Source: Massilia sp. TS11
Lineage (GTDB): Bacteria; Pseudomonadota; Gammaproteobacteria; Burkholderiales; Burkholderiaceae_D
Length of the DNA stretch: 64,000 nt
Direction: 5' to 3'
Assembly (NCBI RefSeq): GCF_022012445.1
Contig: NZ_JAKLTS010000012.1
Coordinates: forward strand, 62,001 to 126,000
Position 1 is the first letter of the stretch; the number at the start of each line of letters is the position of its first letter. A model generated the notes under the pieces. The model searched no databases. It worked only from the letters and a program-made list of their open reading frames with translations, and was not told where the DNA came from. The position numbers were made by a program, and so were the translations under genes. Below, piece by piece: positions 18,574 to 28,733 of this stretch.

Positions 18574-19763
18574 AGCAGGGCTTGTCCGTGTTGGAGGGGC
18601 GGCACGCCGAGGTGGCGCGCCAGGGTCTGGCCGATGTCGGAGAAGCTGTCCGAGATGCCGAGCTGGCGCGGCTGCACCTGCGGGCCGAAGAACAGCGCCG
18701 GGATGTGTTCGCGCGTGTGGTCGCTGCCCGGCCAGGTCGGGTCGCAGCCATGGTCGGCGGTGAACACCACCAGATCGCCGTCGCGCAGCTTGTCCATGAA
18801 TTCGGGCAGGCGCGCATCCAGTTCCTCGAGCGCGGCGGCATAGCCGGCCACGTCGCGGCGGTGGCCGAACAGCATGTCGAAGTCGACGAAATTGACGAAG
18901 GTGAGCGACTTGTCGCCGGCTTCGTCGGCCACTTTCAGCAGTTCTTCAAACAGGGCCATATTGTCCGGACCCTTGCGCAGTTCGGTCACGCCCTGGCCGG
19001 CGAAGATGTCGCTGATTTTGCCGAGCGCGATCACCTGGCCGCCGTCGTTCTTCACGTGGTCGAGCAGGGTCGGCGCGTGCGGCGGCACCGCGTAGTCGTG
19101 GCGGTTGGCCGTGCGCTTGTAATTGCCGGCGCTGCCGACGAAGGGGCGCGCGATCACGCGGCCGATGTTGTAGGGCTTGACCAGTTCATAGGCCAGTTCG
19201 CACAGCGCATACAGGCGCTCCAGGCCGAAGTGCTCCTCATGCGCGGCGATCTGCAGCACCGAGTCGGCCGAGGTGTAGAGAATCGGCTTGCCGCTGGCGA
19301 CATGCTCGTCGCCCAGCTCATTGATGATGGTGGTGCCGGAGGCGTGGCAGTTGCCGAGGAAGCCAGGCACGCCCGACTGGGCCTGCAGGGCGTCGGTCAG
19401 GGCCTGCGGGAACGAGGGCACGGTCTTGGGGAAGTAGCCCCAGTCATAGGTGACCGGGACGCCGGCGATCTCCCAGTGGCCGGACTGGGTGTCCTTGCCG
19501 GTCGAACGCTCGCGCGCGACCCCGTAGGCGCCGCTGAAATCGGTGCGGCGCTGGAAGCCTTCGGCCCAGCTGCCGCTGGCCGTGTGGGCGGCGGCGGCGA
19601 GACCGAGTTTTTCCAGATTCGGCAGGCGCAGCGGGCGGCCCTGCGCGGCGGCCCAGGCGGCGATGTGGCCGAAGGTGTTGGCGCCCTCGTCGCCATAACT
19701 GGCGGCGTCGGGCAGGTGGCCGAGGCCGAAGGAGTCAAGCAGCAGAATGAATGCGCGTTTCAT
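18570..19763 (-). CDS. deoB: Phosphopentomutase
   Basis: DeoB interconverts (deoxy)ribose-1-phosphate and the 5-phosphate, linking the phosphorylases to DeoC. The 397-residue protein starts MKRAFILLLDSFGLGHLPDA with the first metal-binding Asp. It carries the activating Thr in TGKDTQSGHWEIAGVP and metal ligands in LVVFTADHGCDPTWPGSDHTREHIP. It begins 10 bases after the xapA stop and overlaps deoC by 4 bases. Confidence 0.97.
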   Translation of the reverse strand: MKRAFILLLDSFGLGHLPDAASYGDEGANTFGHIAAWAAAQGRPLRLPNLEKLGLAAAAHTASGSWAEGFQRRTDFSGAYGVARERSTGKDTQSGHWEIAGVPVTYDWGYFPKTVPSFPQALTDALQAQSGVPGFLGNCHASGTTIINELGDEHVASGKPILYTSADSVLQIAAHEEHFGLERLYALCELAYELVKPYNIGRVIARPFVGSAGNYKRTANRHDYAVPPHAPTLLDHVKNDGGQVIALGKISDIFAGQGVTELRKGPDNMALFEELLKVADEAGDKSLTFVNFVDFDMLFGHRRDVAGYAAALEELDARLPEFMDKLRDGDLVVFTADHGCDPTWPGSDHTREHIPALFFGPQVQPRQLGISDSFSDIGQTLARHLGVPPLQHGQALL

Positions 19764-19773
19764 GCGGACCTCC

Positions 19774-20613
19774 TCAGATGGTCACGGTCCCTGCGGCCAC
19801 GCCCTCGAGCCAGGCCAGGATCAGGGCCACCAGATCCTTGGCGCCGATGGCGGCGTACTTCAGGGTCTGTTCGTGCGACAGCGGGAACGGCGACAAGCCC
19901 TCGGCCAGATTGGTGATGACGGAGACGCCGGCCACTTTCAGGCCGCAGTGGCGCGCCGAGATCACTTCCGGCACCACCGACATGCCGACCACGTCGGCGC
20001 CGAGGCGGCCCATCATGCGGATTTCGGCGGCGGTTTCAAAGTTCGGGCCCGGGTAGGCGACGTACACGCCTTCGTGCAGGGTGATGCCGCGCGCCTGGGC
20101 GGTGGCCAAGATGGTGGCGCGCACCGCGCTGTCGTAGGCATTGGCCATGCTGAAGAAGCGCGGGCCGAAGCGGTCGTCGTTCTTGCCGATCATCGGGGTG
20201 CCCGGCAGCAGATTGATATGGTCGTTCAGCACCACCAGCGAACCGGCGTCCACTTCCGGGCGCAGCGAACCGGCGGCATTGGTCACGAACAGCAGTTCGC
20301 AGCCGATCAGCTTGAGCGTGCGCACGGCATTCGTCATCACGCTCATGCCATAGCCCTCGTAGAAGTGACCGCGGCCCTTCATGCAGGCGACCGGCACGCC
20401 GGCCAGGGTGCCCAGCACCAGCTGGCCCGCGTGGCCATGCACGGTGCTGATCGGGAAGCCGGGCAGCTCTTCAAAGCCGATGGCCACCGCATCCGTCATC
20501 TGTTCCGCCAGCACGCCGAGGCCGGAGCCCAGGATGAGCGCGATGCGCGGCGTGAAGCCGGGCTTGCGCGCCTTGATAATCTCTGCTGCTTGGAAAGGGA
20601 AGTCGGTCGACAT
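19774..20613 (-). CDS. xapA: Purine-nucleoside phosphorylase, XapA type
   Basis: This trimeric-type PNP phosphorolyses purine nucleosides to base and (deoxy)ribose-1-phosphate. The 279-residue protein is very similar along its length to E. coli XapA, including GSGLG near the start, STVHGHAGQLVLG, MKGRGHFYEGYGM, TNAAGSLRPEVDAGSLV, the PGPNFETAAEIRMM signature, GMSVVPEVISARHC and the base-binding Asn in ITNLAEGLS. Whether it prefers xanthosine or inosine/guanosine cannot be told from sequence alone. It is the first gene of the minus-strand deo operon. Confidence 0.93.
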   Translation of the reverse strand: MSTDFPFQAAEIIKARKPGFTPRIALILGSGLGVLAEQMTDAVAIGFEELPGFPISTVHGHAGQLVLGTLAGVPVACMKGRGHFYEGYGMSVMTNAVRTLKLIGCELLFVTNAAGSLRPEVDAGSLVVLNDHINLLPGTPMIGKNDDRFGPRFFSMANAYDSAVRATILATAQARGITLHEGVYVAYPGPNFETAAEIRMMGRLGADVVGMSVVPEVISARHCGLKVAGVSVITNLAEGLSPFPLSHEQTLKYAAIGAKDLVALILAWLEGVAAGTVTI

Positions 20614-20642
20614 GGCGGGATCCTTCGCGGGTTATCTTGATG

Positions 20643-20715
20643 ATTATAACTATGCAGGATCGCCGATATGTATGGCAAATACCATTTTTCTTCCTGATTA
20701 ATACGGCAAACGTAT
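20643..20715 (-). promoter_or_regulatory. xapA-deo operon promoter region with two TAYGGCAAAY motifs
   Basis: On the minus strand a TATAAT hexamer lies at 20648-20643, about 30 bases before the xapA start. Upstream of it are TATGGCAAAT (20671-20680) and TACGGCAAAC (20702-20711), exactly 31 bases or about three helical turns apart. Each sits within an inverted repeat: ATGG...CCAT at 20672-20685 and ATACG...CGTAT at 20701-20715. They look like paired operators of a dimeric regulator, perhaps LacI-type. No good -35 was found at the usual distance. Confidence 0.5.
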
Positions 20716-20789
20716 AAATGGCCGCAGACGGCTGTTGGCGCGGCGCGACAATCGTTTACTATTCAGCGTGCGGCCCGCAATCTGTCTGA

Positions 20790-20833
20790 TTGACAGGTTT
20801 TCGACAGTTGTCTAGTATCTTGGACAATTGTCC
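20790..20833 (+). promoter_or_regulatory. Strong promoter with tandem GACA-N2-TGTC operators (psuK-like gene)
   Basis: TTGACA (20790-20795), a 17-base spacer and TAGTAT (20813-20818) form a near-consensus sigma-70 promoter. GACAGTTGTC (20803-20812) fills the spacer end and GGACAATTGTCC (20822-20833) covers the expected start point. The two cores begin exactly 20 bases apart. A further CTGTC...GACAG inverted repeat (20782-20796) covers the -35. This arrangement predicts repression, possibly by the HTH-containing kinase encoded just downstream. Confidence 0.72.
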
Positions 20834-20849
20834 ATTCGCCGCCCCTCCC

Positions 20850-21980
20850 GTGACCGAACTCTCGAAGAAGGACCAGCTGTTCGAGCTGATCCGCGCCAAC
20901 CCCTTCATCTCCCAGCAGGACCTCGCGGTCGAGCTGCGCCTGTCGCGCTCCGCGGTGGCCGGCTATATCGCGGGCCTGATCCGCGAACGGCGTCTGCTCG
21001 GGCGCGCTTACGTGCTACCCGATAACCGCCCGATCGTCTGCATCGGCGCGGCCAATCTGGACCGCAAGCTGCGCTCGATCGCGACGCTCAAGCTGGGCAC
21101 CTCGAATCCGGCGCGGCAGGACGAATCGTATGGCGGGGTGGCGCGCAATATCGCCGAGAACCTGGCGCGTCTGGGCAGCCCGGCCGCCCTGCTGACGGCG
21201 ATCGGCGACGACTCCTCGGGCGCGGCCCTGATCGCGCACGCGCAGTCGCTCGGGATCGACACGCGCGGCACGCTCAAGCTGGCCGACACCTGCACCGGCA
21301 CCTACACCGCCATCCTCGACGACCACGGCGAGATGATGCTGGCCATGGCCGACATGAGCCTGTACGACAAGCTGACGCCCGAGGTGATCAGCGCGCGCCA
21401 GCCGCAGCGCATGGCCGCCGCCCTCACGGTGGCCGACATGAACCTGCCGATGGCAACCCTGGCGATGCTGCTGCAGGAAGCCGTGCGCGACGCGGTGCCC
21501 TTGATTCTGGTGGCCGTGTCGCAGCCGAAGATGGCCCACCTGCCGGCCAATCTGAGCGGGGCGCGCCTGGTGATCCTGAATCAGGGCGAGCTCGAAGTGC
21601 GGGTCGGCCACAGCATCCACAACGACGAACAGCTGCGCGACGCCTGCAATCAGCTCAAGGCCCAGGGCGCGCGCGACGTCATCGTCACGCGCGGCAGCAC
21701 CGGCGTGGTCTACACCACGCGCGACGACCAGATCGCCTTCCTCGGCGCGCGCGAAGCCCAGATCGTCGATGTGACCGGGGCCGGCGACGCCTTTGCGGCC
21801 GCCGTCTGCTGGTCGCTGTACCAGGGCAGCGAGGACCTGAGCCTGGCCTGCCGCCGCGGCCTGCAGCTGTCGGCCATGACGCTCGAATGCGAGGAAACCG
21901 TCTGCCCCTGGCTGCATGCCGGCGCGCTCGACGAGATCCACAATTTCGACACTCCCTACAACCTGCTGTTCCAGGACTGA
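20850..21980 (+). CDS. PfkB-family sugar kinase with N-terminal HTH (PsuK-like pseudouridine kinase)
   Basis: The 376-residue protein begins with a winged-helix HTH (about 1-60, KKDQLFELIRANPFISQQDLAVELRLSRSAVAGYIAGLIRERRLLGRAY). A PfkB kinase domain follows, with IGAANLDRKL, GGVARNIAENLARLG and the catalytic DVTGAGDAFAAAV motif. The next gene is psuG, 3 bases away, so pseudouridine is the likely substrate. GTG 20850 is chosen as start. An upstream in-frame TTG (20790) is the -35 hexamer of a strong promoter and cannot be translated from that transcript. The HTH suggests an autoregulatory or trigger function, a known layout in this family. Confidence 0.88.
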   Translation: MTELSKKDQLFELIRANPFISQQDLAVELRLSRSAVAGYIAGLIRERRLLGRAYVLPDNRPIVCIGAANLDRKLRSIATLKLGTSNPARQDESYGGVARNIAENLARLGSPAALLTAIGDDSSGAALIAHAQSLGIDTRGTLKLADTCTGTYTAILDDHGEMMLAMADMSLYDKLTPEVISARQPQRMAAALTVADMNLPMATLAMLLQEAVRDAVPLILVAVSQPKMAHLPANLSGARLVILNQGELEVRVGHSIHNDEQLRDACNQLKAQGARDVIVTRGSTGVVYTTRDDQIAFLGAREAQIVDVTGAGDAFAAAVCWSLYQGSEDLSLACRRGLQLSAMTLECEETVCPWLHAGALDEIHNFDTPYNLLFQD

Positions 21981-21983
21981 GCC

Positions 21984-22892
<909 letters not shown>

Positions 22893-22898
22893 GCGGCC

Positions 22899-23801
22899 AT
22901 GTCGATCGATCTCAAGCAGCTGAAGTACTTCCTTGCGGTCGCCGAAGAGAAGAGCTTTTCGCGGGCGGCCGAACGCCTGCACATCTCGCAGCCGCCGCTG
23001 TCGCAGCAGATCATGAAGCTGGAGGCGGAACTCGGGGTCAAGCTGTTTGCGCGCACCACCCGCACGTTCGAACTGACGGCGGCCGGCAAGGCCCTGATGG
23101 GCGAGGCCCAGGAACTGCTGTCGAAGATGCGCCTGACGATCGACTATGTGCGCCAGATCGACCGCGGCGAAGTGGGCCGCCTGCGCGTGGGGATCGTCGG
23201 TTCCGCCATGTGGGGGCCGATTCCGAGCCTGCTCGAGCAGTTCCAGTCGCAGTACCCGCGCGTCAGCTGGACCCTGCACGAAGCCGGGCCGAACGTCCAG
23301 TACGACATGCTGCGCGCGCGCCAGATCGACGTCGGCTTCTGGCGCGAGCCGCGCCTGTCCGAAGAAGAACTGCGCAACGATCATCTGCGCCAGGTGCTGT
23401 GCTACCGCGAGAACGTCTGCGTGGCCCTGAACGAACAGCATCCGCTGGCCCAGCGCCCGCACATCGAGCTGATCGACATCGCCGACGAGCCGATGCTGAC
23501 CCTGGCCCTCGACAAGTCGGCCTTCCCGCGCTATCTGCTCAAATGCTGCGAGGACGCCGGCTTCCAGCCCAAGGTGTATCAGGAGGCGTTTGAGCCGCAG
23601 ACCCTGCTGGCCATGGTCGGCGCCGGCCTCGGGGTGACCCTGATGCCGGAGACGACCAGCCGCATCGGCTGGCCCGGCGTGGTCTTCGTGCCGATCAAGA
23701 CGCGCCCGCCCTCGGCCAATCTGTACCTGGCCTATGCCACCGGCGACGATTCGCCGGTGGTGCGCGCCTTCCTGAATGTGATCAAGCCGATCGACGAGTA
23801 G
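22899..23801 (+). CDS. LysR family transcriptional regulator
   Basis: The 300-residue protein has the classical LysR N-terminal HTH ([51 protein letters not shown]) and a substrate-binding-fold effector domain from about residue 90. The gene starts 6 bases after psuG, so it may be co-transcribed with the pseudouridine genes. Its 3' end overlaps the convergent metE gene by 20 bases. The effector is unknown. A role in nucleoside catabolism is a positional inference only. Confidence 0.92.
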   Translation: MSIDLKQLKYFLAVAEEKSFSRAAERLHISQPPLSQQIMKLEAELGVKLFARTTRTFELTAAGKALMGEAQELLSKMRLTIDYVRQIDRGEVGRLRVGIVGSAMWGPIPSLLEQFQSQYPRVSWTLHEAGPNVQYDMLRARQIDVGFWREPRLSEEELRNDHLRQVLCYRENVCVALNEQHPLAQRPHIELIDIADEPMLTLALDKSAFPRYLLKCCEDAGFQPKVYQEAFEPQTLLAMVGAGLGVTLMPETTSRIGWPGVVFVPIKTRPPSANLYLAYATGDDSPVVRAFLNVIKPIDE

Positions 23802-26076
23802 GCAGGGCCGCGCGCAGCTGCTGCGCCGCCTGCACCATGCGCTCCAGCGCCGGCAGCACTTCGTCCCAGCGCCGCGTTTTCAGGCCGCAGTCCGGATTGA
23901 CCCACAGGCGCTCGGGCGCGATCCGGCGCGCCGCCTGCTGCAGGGCCGCCACCATCTGCCCCACCTCGGGCACATTCGGCGAGTGGATGTCGTACACACC
24001 CGGACCGATATCGTTCGGGTAGTGGAAGTGCTCAAAGGCGTCGAGCAGGTCCATGTCCGAGCGCGAAGCCTCGATCGTGATGACGTCGGCGTCGAGCGCG
24101 GCGATGGCGCCGAGGATATCGCGGAACTCCGAGTAGCACATATGGGTGTGGATCTGGGTGCTGTCATGCACGCCGTTGGCCGCCAGGCGGAAGGCGTCGA
24201 CCGCCCAGTCCAGATAGGCCTGCCAGTCGGCGCGGCGCAGCGGCAGGCCTTCGCGCAGGGCCGCCTCGTCGATCTGGATCACCTGGAGGCCGGCCGCCTC
24301 CAGCGCCTGCACTTCGCTGCGGATTGCCAGCGCCAGCTGGTCGCCGCTCACACTGCGCGGCTGGTCGTCGCGCACGAACGACCAATTCAGCATCGTCACC
24401 GGGCCGGTCAGCATGCCCTTCATCGGCTTGTCGGTGAGCGAGGCGGCGTAGCGGCTCCAGCCCACCGTCATCGGCTGCGCCAGGGCGATATCGCCAAACA
24501 GGATCGGCGGCTTGACGCAGCGCGAGCCATACGACTGCACCCAGCCCTGGCTGGTGCAGACATAGCCATCGAGCAGACCGGCGAAGTATTCGACCATGTC
24601 ATTGCGTTCGGCCTCGCCGTGCACCAGCACGTCCAGGCCCAGGGCCTCCTGCACCCGCACGCAGTGGGCGATTTCGGCGCGCATCGCGCTTTCGTAGCCG
24701 GCCTGATCGAGCTGGCCGAGCCGCCAGGCCTGGCGCGCCTGACGGATCGTGCTGGTCTGCGGGAAGGAGCCGATGGTGGTGGTCGGATAGGGCGGCAGCT
24801 TCAGCGCCGCCGCCTGCAGCGGCGCGCGTTGGCAGAAGCTGCTGGCGCGCGTGCGCCAGGCCGGCTGCACCGCCGCCAGCGCCGCCTGCACGGCCGGCTT
24901 GTGCACGCGCGCCGAGCGGCGCCGCGCCGTGTGGGCGGCGGCATTGGCCACCAGCGCCTCCTGCACCGCCACCCGGCCGCGGTTCAGGGCGACCGACAGG
25001 ATGCGCAGTTCCTCCAGCTTCTGGCAGGCGAAGGCGAGCCAGAAACGCAGCTCGCTATCGAGATCCGTCTCGCGCGCCAGATCGACCGGCACGTGCAGCA
25101 GCGAGCACGAAGGCGCCAGCCACAGACGGTCGCCGAGCTGGCCGTGCAGCGGCTCCAGCCAGTCGAGCAGCGCGTGCAGGTCGGCCTTCCAGACATTGCG
25201 GCCATCGATCACGCCGAGCGACAGCACCTGGTCCGGGTGCAGCAGCGGCAGCAGCGCCGCCACCTCATGGCGTGCGCGCACGGCGTCCAGATGCAGGCCA
25301 TGCACGGGCAGCGCGCAGGCCAGCGCCAGGTTGTCCTGCAGCGGGCCAAAGTAAGTCGCCAGCAGCAGCTTGACGCCGCAGTTCGCAAGCGATGCGTAGG
25401 CGTGGCGGAAGGCCTCGGCCCAGCCGGGCTCCAGATCGAGCACCAGCAGCGGCTCGTCGATCTGCACCCATTCGGCGCCGGCCGCCGCCAGGGTGCGCAG
25501 CAGCTGCGCATAAGCGGGCAGCAGACGCCCGAGCAGATCGAGACGCGCGCTGCCATCACGGGTTTTGCCCAGCCACAGATAGGTGAGCGGGCCGATGATC
25601 ACCGGCTTGGCCGCCACGCCCAGGGCGCGCGCTTCTTCCCATTGTGCGAGCAGGCGGGTGGGGTCGAGCGCAAAGCTGCTGTCGGCCGCGAACTCGGGGA
25701 CGATGTAGTGGTAGTTGGTGTCGAACCATTTGGTCATCTCGCCCGCCTGCAGCGCGTGACAGCTGCAGTCCTCGGCCGAACGGCCGCGCGCCACGCGGAA
25801 GTAGTCGTCGCGCGGATCGGCGCCCGGCACGCGCGCACGCGGCGGCACGTGGCCGAGCGTGAAGCCCATGTCGAGCACCTGATCGTAGAACGAAAAGTCG
25901 CCGACCGGCACCCAGTCGAGCTGGGCCTGCTGCTGCCAGTGGCGGCGGCGCAGCGCAGCGCCGCAGTCGAGCAAATCCTCGCGCGCGCCCTGCCCGCTCC
26001 AATAGCGCTCGAGCGCCGTTTTCAGTTCACGTCCCGCGCCGATGCGCGGGAATCCCAGATTGTGTGTCTTGGCCAT
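23782..26076 (-). CDS. metE: Cobalamin-independent methionine synthase
   Basis: MetE transfers the methyl group of 5-methyltetrahydropteroyl-polyglutamate to homocysteine. The 764-residue length is normal. The N-terminal half begins [18 protein letters not shown]. The catalytic half has [18 protein letters not shown], the [15 protein letters not shown] region, HTHMCYSEF with a zinc Cys/His, IEASRSDMD and the terminal zinc Cys in [13 protein letters not shown] precedes the ATG. It is divergent from metR, its usual activator. I saw no cobalamin riboswitch in the 94-base divergent region. Confidence 0.97.
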   Translation of the reverse strand: MAKTHNLGFPRIGAGRELKTALERYWSGQGAREDLLDCGAALRRRHWQQQAQLDWVPVGDFSFYDQVLDMGFTLGHVPPRARVPGADPRDDYFRVARGRSAEDCSCHALQAGEMTKWFDTNYHYIVPEFAADSSFALDPTRLLAQWEEARALGVAAKPVIIGPLTYLWLGKTRDGSARLDLLGRLLPAYAQLLRTLAAAGAEWVQIDEPLLVLDLEPGWAEAFRHAYASLANCGVKLLLATYFGPLQDNLALACALPVHGLHLDAVRARHEVAALLPLLHPDQVLSLGVIDGRNVWKADLHALLDWLEPLHGQLGDRLWLAPSCSLLHVPVDLARETDLDSELRFWLAFACQKLEELRILSVALNRGRVAVQEALVANAAAHTARRRSARVHKPAVQAALAAVQPAWRTRASSFCQRAPLQAAALKLPPYPTTTIGSFPQTSTIRQARQAWRLGQLDQAGYESAMRAEIAHCVRVQEALGLDVLVHGEAERNDMVEYFAGLLDGYVCTSQGWVQSYGSRCVKPPILFGDIALAQPMTVGWSRYAASLTDKPMKGMLTGPVTMLNWSFVRDDQPRSVSGDQLALAIRSEVQALEAAGLQVIQIDEAALREGLPLRRADWQAYLDWAVDAFRLAANGVHDSTQIHTHMCYSEFRDILGAIAALDADVITIEASRSDMDLLDAFEHFHYPNDIGPGVYDIHSPNVPEVGQMVAALQQAARRIAPERLWVNPDCGLKTRRWDEVLPALERMVQAAQQLRAALPTRRSA

Positions 26077-26170
26077 GCCAGTGCTCCTTCGATTGAAGCG
26101 CCCATCTTAGGCCGGCCAATCCATGAGCAGAAGTGGTATTATTTCATCCATTAATTATCTTTTCTCATCT

Positions 26171-27055
26171 ATGCTGGAACGCGTCCATCTGCAATTGCTG
26201 CGCGAGGTCGAGCGCCAGGGCTCGCTGACGGCGGCGGCCGAGGTGCTGTGCCTGACCCAATCGGCGCTCAGCCACACCGTGAAAAAACTCGAAGGCCAGC
26301 TCGGCACCGCGCTCTGGCTGCGCGAAGGCCGCCATCTGCGCCTGACGCAGGCGGGCCGCTATCTGCTTGGTCTGGCCGAACGCCTGCTGCCGCAGTTCGA
26401 ATACGCGGAGCAGCTGATGGGCCAGTACGCGCAGGGACGGCGCGGCGCGCTGCGCCTCGGGATGGAATGCCACCCGTGCTACCAGTGGCTGCTGAAGATC
26501 GTCGCCCCCTATCTGCGCGACTGGCCGGACGTGGATGTCGACGTCAAGCAGAAGTTCCAGTTCGGCGGCCTGCGCGCGCTGCTCGGGCACGAGATCGACG
26601 TGCTGGTCACGCCCGACCCGCTGCCGCAGCCCGGCCTGCGCTTCATTCCCGTGTTCGACTACGAACAGGTGCTGGTGGTGAGCGCGCGCCATGCGCTGGC
26701 CGGACGCCGCCAGATCACACCGGCCCAGCTGGCCGAGGAAGTGCTGATCACCTACCCGGTCGATACCGAAAGGCTCGACGTCTACCAGCAGTTCTTGCTG
26801 CCGGCCGGCTACCAGCCGCGCGAGCGCAAGACCATCGAGACGACCGACATCATGCTGGAGATGGTGGCCTGCGGGCGCGGCGTGGCCGCCCTGCCCGGCT
26901 GGCTGGCCAAGGAATACGCGCGCAAGCTCGAGCTAGCCGTGCTCCGCCTGGGACGCCACGGCATTCCCAAGCAGATTCACCTCGGCGTGCGCGAAAGCGA
27001 CCTCGACAGCGACTACCTGCACGCCTTCATCGCGCTGGCCCGCGACAAAAAATAG
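26171..27055 (+). CDS. metR: MetR-type LysR regulator
   Basis: The 294-residue LysR protein starts MLERVHLQLLREVERQGSLTAAAEVLCLTQSALSHTVKKLE, matching the MetR family opening. Its effector domain has GMECHPCYQWLLK, the homocysteine-responsive MetR signature region. I chose ATG 26171 because MetR proteins begin MLE-like and the in-frame ATG at 26123 would add 16 non-conserved residues. It is divergent from metE, its expected target. The shared region has only poor matches to the TGAA-N5-TTCA MetR box. Confidence 0.93.
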   Translation: MLERVHLQLLREVERQGSLTAAAEVLCLTQSALSHTVKKLEGQLGTALWLREGRHLRLTQAGRYLLGLAERLLPQFEYAEQLMGQYAQGRRGALRLGMECHPCYQWLLKIVAPYLRDWPDVDVDVKQKFQFGGLRALLGHEIDVLVTPDPLPQPGLRFIPVFDYEQVLVVSARHALAGRRQITPAQLAEEVLITYPVDTERLDVYQQFLLPAGYQPRERKTIETTDIMLEMVACGRGVAALPGWLAKEYARKLELAVLRLGRHGIPKQIHLGVRESDLDSDYLHAFIALARDKK

Positions 27056-27060
27056 CGACA

Positions 27061-27124
27061 AGAAAAATCGGGGTCAGACCCCATTTATCTGTGCGGAAAA
27101 ATGGGGTCTGACCCCGATTTTTCT
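27061..27124. repeat. Paired GGGGTCAGACCCC inverted-repeat element between metR and pcp
   Basis: Arms at 27061-27086 and 27099-27124 are a perfect 26-bp inverted repeat around a 12-base loop. Each arm also contains its own GGGGTC-A-GACCCC palindrome. The element fills the convergent gap between metR (+) and pcp (-), with T-runs leaving in both directions, so it can serve as a bidirectional terminator. A nearly identical unit occurs at 33475-33530 and a half unit at 15195-15219, suggesting a dispersed REP/BIME-like family. Confidence 0.85.
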
Positions 27125-27129
27125 GGTGA

Positions 27130-27777
27130 TTAATGGGTGGCGCCGCCGCTCTGGCGGATGTCCGCGCTGTGCGCGAGCGCGCTGGCGACGGCCAGCTCGA
27201 TGCCGCGGATCAGGTCGGACAGGCTCATGCTGGCGGCGCCCGGATGGCGCGCGGCCTGCTCGGGCAGATAGGGGATGTGCAGGAAACCGCCGCGCGCCGC
27301 CAGACCGCTCGTGGCGAGCGCGTGCTGCAGGCCGTAGAACACGTGGTTGCAGACGAAGGTGCCGGCCGTCTGCGAGACGCTGGCCGGCAGGCCCGCCGCG
27401 CGCAGATCGGCCACCATGGCCTTGATCGGCAAGGTGCTGAAATAGGCGGCCGGCCCGCCCGCCACGATCGGGGCGTCGATCGGCTGGGCGCCGGCATTGT
27501 CGGCAATGCGGGCGTCGTCGATATTGATGGCCACGCGCTCCAGGCTCAGATCGACGCGGCCGCCGGCCTGGCCCACGCACAGCACCAGCGCCGGCTGCAG
27601 CTCACGCAACGCCGCTTCCAGCTGCGTGATCGCGGCGCCAAAGACGCAGGGCAGCTGGCGCGCGACCACGCGCGCGCCGCCGATCTGGCGGCCGTCGAGC
27701 GCGCGCACGGCCTCCCAGCTGGGGTTGATCGGTTCGCGGTCAAAGGGCTCGAAGCCCGTCAGCAGCACAGTCGTCAT
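27130..27777 (-). CDS. pcp: Pyroglutamyl-peptidase I (pyrrolidone-carboxylate peptidase)
   Basis: Pcp removes N-terminal pyroglutamate (5-oxoproline) from peptides. The 215-residue C15-family cysteine peptidase has [15 protein letters not shown] at the start, the Glu of [13 protein letters not shown], the nucleophile Cys of [12 protein letters not shown] and the His of [11 protein letters not shown]. It immediately follows the DUF979 gene (1-base stop/start overlap) on the same strand. Together with the DUF969/DUF979 pair, this forms a pyroglutamate-related operon. Confidence 0.96.
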   Translation of the reverse strand: MTTVLLTGFEPFDREPINPSWEAVRALDGRQIGGARVVARQLPCVFGAAITQLEAALRELQPALVLCVGQAGGRVDLSLERVAINIDDARIADNAGAQPIDAPIVAGGPAAYFSTLPIKAMVADLRAAGLPASVSQTAGTFVCNHVFYGLQHALATSGLAARGGFLHIPYLPEQAARHPGAASMSLSDLIRGIELAVASALAHSADIRQSGGATH

Positions 27778-28733
27778 CAGCGGTCCATCAGGAAGTAGAG
27801 CAGCAGCATATTGGTCAGCAGCAGGGGCAGCGCCGTGCCGACCTGGGCCTTGATCACGGCGTTCTTGTCGCGCAGTTCGAGCAGGGCCACGGGCACGATG
27901 TTGAAATTGGCCGCCATCGGCGTCATCAGGGTGCCGCAGTAGGCGCTGAACATGCCGGTGGCCGCCATCACGGCCGGATTCGCATGGTACACGTGGATCA
28001 GCACGGGGATGCCGATCCCGCCTGCAATCACGGGGAAGGCAGCGAAGCCATTACCCATGATGATCGTGAACATCGCCATGCCGCTGCAGTAGGCGACCAC
28101 GGCCAGCCACTTGCTGTCGAGCGGCAGGTAGGTGGTGACGACCTGGGCCACGGCCTTGCCGACCCCGGCGTCGATGAACAGCAGACCGAGCACGGCCAGC
28201 ATGTGCGGCAGCACCAGCGCCCAGCTGATGCCGTCGACCAGGCGGCGCGTCTCGCGCAGGCCCTGCAGCGGGGTGGCCCCGGTCAGCCAGCAGGCCGCGC
28301 CGAGCGCAATGATGGCGGCGAAACCGAGGCTGACCAGGGTCGCGTTCTTCGGGTCCATCAGCAGATAGCTGCCCAGGTGGACGTCCTTCAGCAGCGTCGA
28401 GCCGAGCAGGGTCACCAGCGGTATCAGCAGGGCCGGCAGGAACAGCTTGTGGCCGAGCCGTACGGCGCTGGCGCGGCGCGCGCCCTCGTCCAGCGTGGCA
28501 TGGCGGCCGCCGCTGACCCAGCCGAAACCGGCGATCAGGCACATCGCCACCATGATGGCGCCGGCCAGGCTGGGCGCGAGCTGCTCGCCAGCCAGGTAGA
28601 TCAGCGCGTACAGGCCCCAGAACAGGGCGCTGCTCCAGCGCTTCGGATGCGCGCGGTCGAGCAGGGTCAGCAGGCTGACGGCGGCCAGAATCAGGCCCAT
28701 CAGCAGGTACAGCTGGGGCAGGCCGACGATCAT
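27777..28733 (-). CDS. DUF979 membrane protein, putative 5-oxoproline transporter subunit
   Basis: The 318-residue polytopic membrane protein opens [33 protein letters not shown] and has many hydrophobic helices. Conserved stretches include [16 protein letters not shown] and [31 protein letters not shown]979 proteins are paired with DUF969 and are frequently annotated as a 5-oxoproline uptake system. The adjacent pcp gene supports that here. ATG 28733 overlaps the DUF969 stop as ATGA. The transport substrate is an inference from gene neighbourhood. Confidence 0.85.
   Translation of the reverse strand: MIVGLPQLYLLMGLILAAVSLLTLLDRAHPKRWSSALFWGLYALIYLAGEQLAPSLAGAIMVAMCLIAGFGWVSGGRHATLDEGARRASAVRLGHKLFLPALLIPLVTLLGSTLLKDVHLGSYLLMDPKNATLVSLGFAAIIALGAACWLTGATPLQGLRETRRLVDGISWALVLPHMLAVLGLLFIDAGVGKAVAQVVTTYLPLDSKWLAVVAYCSGMAMFTIIMGNGFAAFPVIAGGIGIPVLIHVYHANPAVMAATGMFSAYCGTLMTPMAANFNIVPVALLELRDKNAVIKAQVGTALPLLLTNMLLLYFLMDR

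Noticed and set aside
15145-18843. Plus-strand open frame of over 1,200 codons across the deo region
   Set aside because: It lies antisense to deoA, ALDH16 and deoC, which all have full family motifs. Its composition (Arg, Gly, His, Gln, Val rich) is typical of antisense frames in high-GC genomes.
20790-20849. TTG 20790 as start of the HTH-PfkB kinase
   Set aside because: This TTG is part of the TTGACA -35 hexamer of a near-consensus promoter. Transcription would start near 20825, so GTG 20850 is the usable start.
26077-26170. Cobalamin riboswitch or clear MetR box in the metE/metR region
   Set aside because: The region is only 94 bases, lacks B12-box features, and no TGAA-N5-TTCA match with correct spacing was found.
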